From contig NZ_JABBDY010000003.1 of assembly GCF_012847295.1 (NCBI RefSeq), forward strand, positions 496,001 through 560,000: a stretch of 64,000 nt of DNA. The letters are read 5' to 3'. Below the pieces are notes generated by a model. The model was given only the letters and a program-made list of their open reading frames with translations. It searched no databases and was not told the origin of the DNA. Below, one piece after another: positions 60,177 through 64,000 of the stretch. Position 1 is the first letter of the stretch. Each line of letters opens with the position of its first letter. The DNA comes from Microbacterium sp. MF43. GTDB taxonomy: Bacteria > Actinomycetota > Actinomycetes > Actinomycetales > Microbacteriaceae. The translations under genes and the position numbers were made by a program.

Positions 60177-60731
60177 ATGGTTTTCATCCATGACACGAAG
60201 CGCACACTCATGATGGTGGTCGACCTCGTCAACACCCTGCCCGGATTCGACGGCGAGGATGATCTCCAGACGCCGCACGATCTCGCGCGATTCCTCGAGA
60301 CGAATCCGTACACCGGCGTGGTCCGCGTCGACGCGACCGAAGTCGCCGAGGTGCGCGAGGTCCGCGGGCGCTTGCGCGAACTGTGGGATGTCGATCGCGT
60401 GGGCGCCGTGCCGCTCGTCAACCGGATGCTCGCCGACGGCGAGGCGCTGCCGCGGCTCGTGATCCACGACGAGTACGACTGGCACATCCATGCGACATCC
60501 GACGACTCTCCCCTAGCGACCCGCATGATGGTCGAGGCCGCGATGGCGTTCGTCGACGTCATCCGCTCCGACGAGTACGACCGTGTGCGGATCTGCGCCG
60601 CCGACGACTGCGACTCCGTCTACATCGACTATTCGAAGAACGGCTCCAAGCGGTACTGCGACACCGGCAACTGCGGGAACCGCATGAACGTCATCGCGTA
60701 CCGGGCTCGGAAGGCGCGAGAAAGCGCCTGA
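60177..60731 (+). CDS. CGNR zinc-finger (ABATE-domain) regulator
   Basis: A 184-residue protein. The N-terminal ABATE/stress-binding domain (about 1-125) is followed by the CGNR finger: RICAADDCDSVYIDYSKNGS then KRYCDTGNCGNRMNVIAYRA, with four Cys for zinc. Such proteins are presumed transcription factors; Streptomyces relatives have regulatory roles. The start follows AGGAG at five bases. Overlaps the convergent alpha/beta hydrolase gene by 41 bases. Confidence 0.88.
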   Translation: MVFIHDTKRTLMMVVDLVNTLPGFDGEDDLQTPHDLARFLETNPYTGVVRVDATEVAEVREVRGRLRELWDVDRVGAVPLVNRMLADGEALPRLVIHDEYDWHIHATSDDSPLATRMMVEAAMAFVDVIRSDEYDRVRICAADDCDSVYIDYSKNGSKRYCDTGNCGNRMNVIAYRARKARESA

Positions 60732-61590
60732 TCGCGGCGGCGGCCGGCGCCGGCGTCTCGTAGTGGATGAGGTGCCCGACATCCGGGATCTCCACCAGCT
60801 CTGCCGCCGGGAACAGGCGCGCGAGCCGGCGCTCCGCCTCGATCGGCGTGATGTCGTCGCGCACGGCGGCGACGAGCAGCGTCGGCTGAGCGATCCTCGG
60901 CGCGAACTCGCGGACATCGTGAGAGACCGAGGCGACGAACGCGTCGTGGAGCACGTCGCGGTCGGCGAAACGCGAGAAGTACCTGTCGTGCTGATCGTGG
61001 ATGAACCGGCGCAGCTCGGCATCCTTCGTCTTGGCCATCGACTCGCTCATCACGCGCACGATCAGTCCGTTGCGCAGCAGCGCCTCGCCGAGCCGCTCCG
61101 GCAGGCGCGCGCCGGCCCAGTAGTAGAACACCGCGAGGCGCGTGAGCAGGCCTCTCGGCCCCTCGAGCGCCGGGGCGCCGATCGGATTGACCAGCACGAC
61201 GCGAGGCGCGGGCAAGCCATGCGCGACGGCCGACGCGACCACGATCGAACCGAAGGAGTGCCCGAGGATCACCGCGCCCGGTGCGACCTTCGCGGCGAAC
61301 GCCTTCAGCCATTCGGCATACATGTCGAGATCGTGGCGCACACCGGGGAGCGGGGCCGTCTCGCCGAAACCCGGCAGGTCAGGTGAGATCACGCGTACGT
61401 CGGGCAGGTGCGCGACGACGGGTTCGAGTCCGTGGTGCTCCCCGCGGAACCCGTGCACCGCGATGACCGTGGTCGAGGCATCCGACGGCCCGTACACCCA
61501 GTACGCCGTGACGCCGCCCGCGACCGGCACCTCATGCCGCTCGACGGGTATCTCGTCGAGGAGCGGGGCGTAGGGGTTCGCGGATGCCAC
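60691..61590 (-). CDS. Alpha/beta hydrolase
   Basis: A 299-residue hydrolase. Oxyanion motif AVHGFRGEHHGLEPVV, nucleophile elbow VILGHSFGSIVVAS (Ser), and C-terminal DVGHLIHYETPAPA (His). A cap domain lies between. GTG start supported by TAGACT six bases upstream. Esterase or lipase-like function likely; substrate unknown. Its last 41 bases are antisense to the end of the CGNR gene. Confidence 0.9.
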   Translation of the reverse strand: MASANPYAPLLDEIPVERHEVPVAGGVTAYWVYGPSDASTTVIAVHGFRGEHHGLEPVVAHLPDVRVISPDLPGFGETAPLPGVRHDLDMYAEWLKAFAAKVAPGAVILGHSFGSIVVASAVAHGLPAPRVVLVNPIGAPALEGPRGLLTRLAVFYYWAGARLPERLGEALLRNGLIVRVMSESMAKTKDAELRRFIHDQHDRYFSRFADRDVLHDAFVASVSHDVREFAPRIAQPTLLVAAVRDDITPIEAERRLARLFPAAELVEIPDVGHLIHYETPAPAAAAIRRFLAPSEPGTR

Positions 61591-61596
61591 GGTCCG

Positions 61597-61602
61597 AGTC
61601 TA
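61597..61602 (-). promoter_or_regulatory. Leaderless -10 (TAGACT) of the alpha/beta hydrolase gene
   Basis: Minus-strand TAGACT six bases before the GTG at 61590. Confidence 0.55.
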
Positions 61603-61649
61603 CGAGCGCACCCGCGGTGCGCCTCGCACGCGGTGTCGGACGTGCCGCA

Positions 61650-61655
61650 TACCGT
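61650..61655 (+). promoter_or_regulatory. Leaderless -10 (TACCGT) of the exonuclease gene
   Basis: TACCGT seven bases before the ATG at 61663. Confidence 0.5.
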
Positions 61656-61662
61656 GAGCGGC

Positions 61663-62394
61663 ATGCAGCAGTGGCGGGCCGACCCTCTCCCGCTGTTCGA
61701 CGTTCCCGACTGGCTGCGCGTGATCGGCGTCTTCGACCTCGAGACCACGGGCGTGGATGTCGCGTCCGACCGGATCGTCACGGCTCACGTGGGGCTGCTG
61801 GATGCCTCGGGCGCGGTGCTGAGCGCGCGCGACTGGCTCGCCGATCCGGGTGTCGAGATCCCTGAGGGCGCCGCGGCGATCCACGGCATCACGACCGCGC
61901 ACGCACGAGAGCACGGCAGGTTCGCGGCGGACGTGATCGTCGAGGTGGTGGCGGCCCTGCGCGGTCTGCTGGATGCCGGCATCCCGGTCGTCGCGTACAA
62001 CGCGCCGTATGACTTCTCGCTGCTCAAGCACGAGGCGCTTCGCCACCGCATCGACCCGATCGTCGATCCGTTCCCCGTGATCGACCCGCTCGTGGTCGAC
62101 AAGGCCTACGACCGCTGGCGCCGCGGCAAACGCACGCTGTCGGTCGTGGCCGAGCACTATGCGGTACGACTGGACGGCGCTCACGAGGCATCCGCCGACG
62201 CCGTCGCGGCCGGACGCGTCGCCCAAGCGCTCGGCGAGAGGTACGCCGCATGGCTGCCGGACACGGCGCAGGAGCTGCACACGCGGCAGATCGCGTGGGC
62301 GCGCGCGCAAGCAGCCAGTCTCACGGAGTACTTCATCCAGATCGGCCGGCTCGACCCCGACGACAGGCTGGACGGCAGCTGGCCGATCCGCTGA
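61663..62394 (+). CDS. DEDDh 3'-5' exonuclease (DnaQ/ExoX-like)
   Basis: A 243-residue exonuclease-domain protein. All five DEDDh residues are visible: GVFDLETTGVDV (Asp, Glu), YNAPYDFSLLKHEA (Asp) and LDGAHEASADAVAAGR (His, Asp). No other domain. The length suits an auxiliary proofreading or repair exonuclease rather than the PolIII epsilon subunit with its clamp-binding tail. Confidence 0.92.
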   Translation: MQQWRADPLPLFDVPDWLRVIGVFDLETTGVDVASDRIVTAHVGLLDASGAVLSARDWLADPGVEIPEGAAAIHGITTAHAREHGRFAADVIVEVVAALRGLLDAGIPVVAYNAPYDFSLLKHEALRHRIDPIVDPFPVIDPLVVDKAYDRWRRGKRTLSVVAEHYAVRLDGAHEASADAVAAGRVAQALGERYAAWLPDTAQELHTRQIAWARAQAASLTEYFIQIGRLDPDDRLDGSWPIR

Positions 62395-62409
62395 AGGCGG
62401 GTCGAACGA

Positions 62410-62437
62410 CGAAAGCCCCGCCGGAGCGGGGCTTTCG
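62410..62437. terminator. Bidirectional terminator between exonuclease and rpmE2
   Basis: Eleven-base stem CGAAAGCCCCG / CGGGGCTTTCG around CCGGAG; runs of A and T in the outer arm serve both convergent genes. Confidence 0.85.
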
Positions 62438-62449
62438 AGGTGCGGCGAC

Positions 62450-62698
62450 TTACTTGCCGAAGTTCTTGAAGCGCTGGTTGAACTTCTCGACGCGACCGGC
62501 CGAGTCCATGATGCGCTGCTTGCCCGTGTAGAACGGGTGCGATGCCGACGAGATCTCGACGTCGATGACGGGGTACTCGACACCGTCGAGCTCGATCGTC
62601 TTGTCGCTGGTCACCGTCGAACGGGTGAGGAAGGTCTCGCCGGAGCCGAGGTCGCGGAACACGACGGCCTGGTACTCGGGGTGGATGTCAGTCTTCAT
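62450..62698 (-). CDS. rpmE2: 50S ribosomal protein L31 type B
   Basis: An 82-residue L31 of the zinc-independent type: no CxxC pair, and the diagnostic [20 protein letters not shown] start and [20 protein letters not shown] end. This paralogue usually replaces the zinc-bound L31 under zinc limitation. Preceded by a structured leader of about 72 bases and GGACTTCCC before the ATG. Confidence 0.97.
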   Translation of the reverse strand: MKTDIHPEYQAVVFRDLGSGETFLTRSTVTSDKTIELDGVEYPVIDVEISSASHPFYTGKQRIMDSAGRVEKFNQRFKNFGK

Positions 62699-62770
62699 GG
62701 GAAGTCCTTTGAAAGTGGTGCCCTGGATTTTGCCAGGACGGACAAAGTCTGAGGTGCGAGTGCACCAAAG
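62699..62770 (-). promoter_or_regulatory. Structured 5' leader of rpmE2, candidate L31 autoregulatory element
   Basis: On the minus strand the message would begin near 62768, after a TAGAAT -10 (62775-62780). The leader opens CTTTG and ends CAAAG, which can close an outer stem; inside are hairpin GGTGC-ACTC-GCACC (62753-62766) and hairpin CCTGG/CCAGG (62722-62737), plus a second GCACC (62717-62721) able to compete for the same GGTGC. Ribosomal-protein leaders of this kind, including an L31 actinobacterial one, are known. Confidence 0.5.
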
Positions 62771-62821
62771 AGCGATTCTATCAGCCTCCCGGGCCCGACG
62801 CGGAATCGGCCCGGCGAACGC

Positions 62822-63607
62822 TCAGTGGGCGGCGCGGGCGGCGTAGCGACCGGCGTCGTGGGTGAGGTGGATCGGCACCCCGAACGTCTCGGTGAGCGCC
62901 TCGGCGGTGAGCGTCTCGCCGATCGGGCCGGCCGCGACCGCGCGGCCCTCCGCGAGGAGCAGCACGTGGGTGAAGCCGACCGGAATCTCCTCGACATGGT
63001 GGGTGACCATGATCATCGCGGGCGTCGTGGGAGCCGAAGCGTAGCCGCCGAGCAGCGAGAGGAGCTCTTCGCGCGCGCCGAGGTCGAGGCTCGCGGTCGG
63101 CTCGTCGAGCAGGAGGAGCTCGGGGTCGGTCATGACGGCACGCGCGATCTGGACGCGCTTCTGCTCGCCGTCGCTCAGGGTGCCGAACGTGCGGTCGGCG
63201 AGGTGGTCGAGCTTCCACTCCGCGAGCACGCGCAGCGCGCGGCGCTCGTCGATGTCCTCGTAGTCCTCGCGCCAGCGGCCGAGCACCGAGTACGCGGCGG
63301 TGAGGACGACGTTGATGACCGTCTCCTCCGGCGGCACGCGCCGAGCCATCGCCGACGACGCGAAGCCGATGCGGGGACGCAGCTCGAAGACGTCGGTGCG
63401 GCCCAGCCGCTCCCCCAGGATCGTCACGACGCCCGCCGTCGGGTGCATGAGCGTGTCGGCCAGCTGCAGCACCGTCGTCTTGCCGGCGCCGTTGGGTCCG
63501 AGGATCACCCAGCGCTGATCGTCGCTGACGGTCCAATCGAGGCGGTCGACGATATCCCTGGCGTTTCGGCGGACGACGACGTCGGAGAACTCGAGCACCT
63601 GCGGCAT
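62822..63607 (-). CDS. ABC transporter ATP-binding protein (soluble type)
   Basis: A 261-residue ABC ATPase. Walker A GPNGAGKTTVLQLAD, signature LSDGEQKRVQIARAV and Walker B LLLLDEPTASLD are complete, followed by the H-loop in IMVTHHVEEIPVG. No permease gene is adjacent, as in ModF/YlmA-like proteins, so the partner or non-transport role is unknown. TAGGCT six bases before the ATG, beginning with the stop codon of the preceding gene. Confidence 0.92.
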   Translation of the reverse strand: MPQVLEFSDVVVRRNARDIVDRLDWTVSDDQRWVILGPNGAGKTTVLQLADTLMHPTAGVVTILGERLGRTDVFELRPRIGFASSAMARRVPPEETVINVVLTAAYSVLGRWREDYEDIDERRALRVLAEWKLDHLADRTFGTLSDGEQKRVQIARAVMTDPELLLLDEPTASLDLGAREELLSLLGGYASAPTTPAMIMVTHHVEEIPVGFTHVLLLAEGRAVAAGPIGETLTAEALTETFGVPIHLTHDAGRYAARAAH

Positions 63608-63613
63608 GGATCC

Positions 63614-63619
63614 AGCCTA
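63614..63619 (-). promoter_or_regulatory. Leaderless -10 (TAGGCT) of the ABC gene, sharing the glgA-type stop codon
   Basis: Minus-strand TAGGCT six bases before the ATG at 63607; its TAG (63619-63617) is the stop of the upstream glycosyltransferase gene. Confidence 0.6.
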
Positions 63620-64000
63620 TCGGCCGGAGGCGGCCACCTCCGCGTACAGCGCGGCCGTCTGATCGGCGATGCTCCGCCAGCTGAAGTCGTTCGTCGCCCG
63701 CTCGCGGCCGGCCGTCCCGTAGGCGCGCGCGCGGTCGGGATCGGAGACCACCTCGGTGAGCACGCGGGCGAGATCGGCGACGAAGCGATCCGGGTCGATC
63801 GGCGTCCCGGTGCCGTCCTGCACCTGATCGATCGGCACGAGGCGGCCTGTGACGCCGTCGACGACGACCTCGGGGATGCCGCCCGTCGCGGTGCCGACGA
63901 CGGCCGCGCCGCACGCCATCGCCTCGAGGTTCACGATGCCGAGCGGTTCGTACACCGAGGGGCAGACGAAGGTCGTCGCGGCGGTGAGGATCGTGCAGAG
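63617..64000 (-). CDS. glgA: Glycogen-synthase-type glycosyltransferase, C-terminal part
   Basis: The last 127 residues of a GT4-family glycosyltransferase running off the window. The frame is open to base 64000 and reads FVCPSVYEPLGIVNLEAMAC, the nucleotide-sugar-binding EPxGxxxLEA signature of actinobacterial glycogen synthase/GlgM proteins, then GTATGGIPEVVVDGVTGRLV. No signal peptide or start is visible. Specificity (ADP-glucose, GlgA versus GlgM) cannot be settled from this part. Confidence 0.85.
   Translation of the reverse strand, partial: LCTILTAATTFVCPSVYEPLGIVNLEAMACGAAVVGTATGGIPEVVVDGVTGRLVPIDQVQDGTGTPIDPDRFVADLARVLTEVVSDPDRARAYGTAGRERATNDFSWRSIADQTAALYAEVAASGR

Overview
The window is a 64 kb, very GC-rich stretch of an actinobacterial chromosome. 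Gene content and order fit a Microbacteriaceae genome, most likely Microbacterium or a close relative (inference). Supporting marks are an ANTAR regulator beside polA, rbpA, a helY-tatC-tatA-pafC-pafB block, many GTG starts, and very dense packing with frequent ATGA or GTGA stop/start overlaps. No insertion sequence, prophage, CRISPR array or rRNA operon is visible. Nearly everything reads as ordinary core and metabolic chromosome.

Layout. 1-8.8 kb: end of a tRNA-Leu, ANTAR response regulator, thioesterase, polA, DUF885 peptidase, phosphoribosyltransferase, flavin monooxygenase and an MFS transporter. 8.8-17.5 kb: an SGNH hydrolase, a divergent RibD-like/DUF2087 versus ArsR/SRPBCC island with a striking operator, a psuG-psuK pseudouridine catabolism pair next to an MFS transporter, a small DUF6458 membrane protein, an AraC regulator, a phosphotransferase and a PPOX protein. 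17.5-17.85 kb: the only gene-free stretch over 300 bases; it holds a candidate 6C-like small RNA. 17.9-26.2 kb: AEC transporter, a three-gene molybdoenzyme/flavin reductase/zinc-ribbon operon, HdeD-like protein, S9 peptidase with an SDR, and a coupled NfeD-stomatin-GDPD operon. 26.3-39.9 kb: rbpA, lnt, helY-tatC-tatA-pafC-pafB, FKBP lipoprotein, TrmI, HAD phosphatase, PAC2 protein, uppP and an M20 peptidase. 39.9-48.1 kb: tRNA-Leu(GAG), a ferritin-VIT fusion, an SF2 helicase, a second SGNH hydrolase, SDR, TrmH-type methyltransferase, sirtuin, histidine phosphatase and DUF1801. 48.1-59.1 kb: a branched-chain amino acid (leucine) degradation locus, CitE-like lyase, MaoC hydratase, acyl-CoA dehydrogenase, methylcrotonyl-CoA carboxylase and branched-chain 2-oxoacid dehydrogenase E2-E1beta-E1alpha, with TetR and Lrp regulators. 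59.1-64 kb: EamA exporter and CGNR regulator, alpha/beta hydrolase, DEDDh exonuclease, L31 type B with a structured leader, an ABC ATPase and the C-terminal end of a glycogen-synthase-type glycosyltransferase.

Regulation. The clearest window-wide signal is promoter architecture: about twenty genes on both strands carry a TANNNT -10 hexamer, usually TAGGCT, exactly six or seven bases before the start codon and no Shine-Dalgarno sequence. That is the arrangement expected for leaderless mRNAs, and it also fixes many start codons. In three places the TAG stop of one gene is itself the first half of the next gene's -10 hexamer. Several palindromes serve as candidate operators (ArsR, TetR, CGNR), and long perfect palindromes act as bidirectional terminators between convergent genes.
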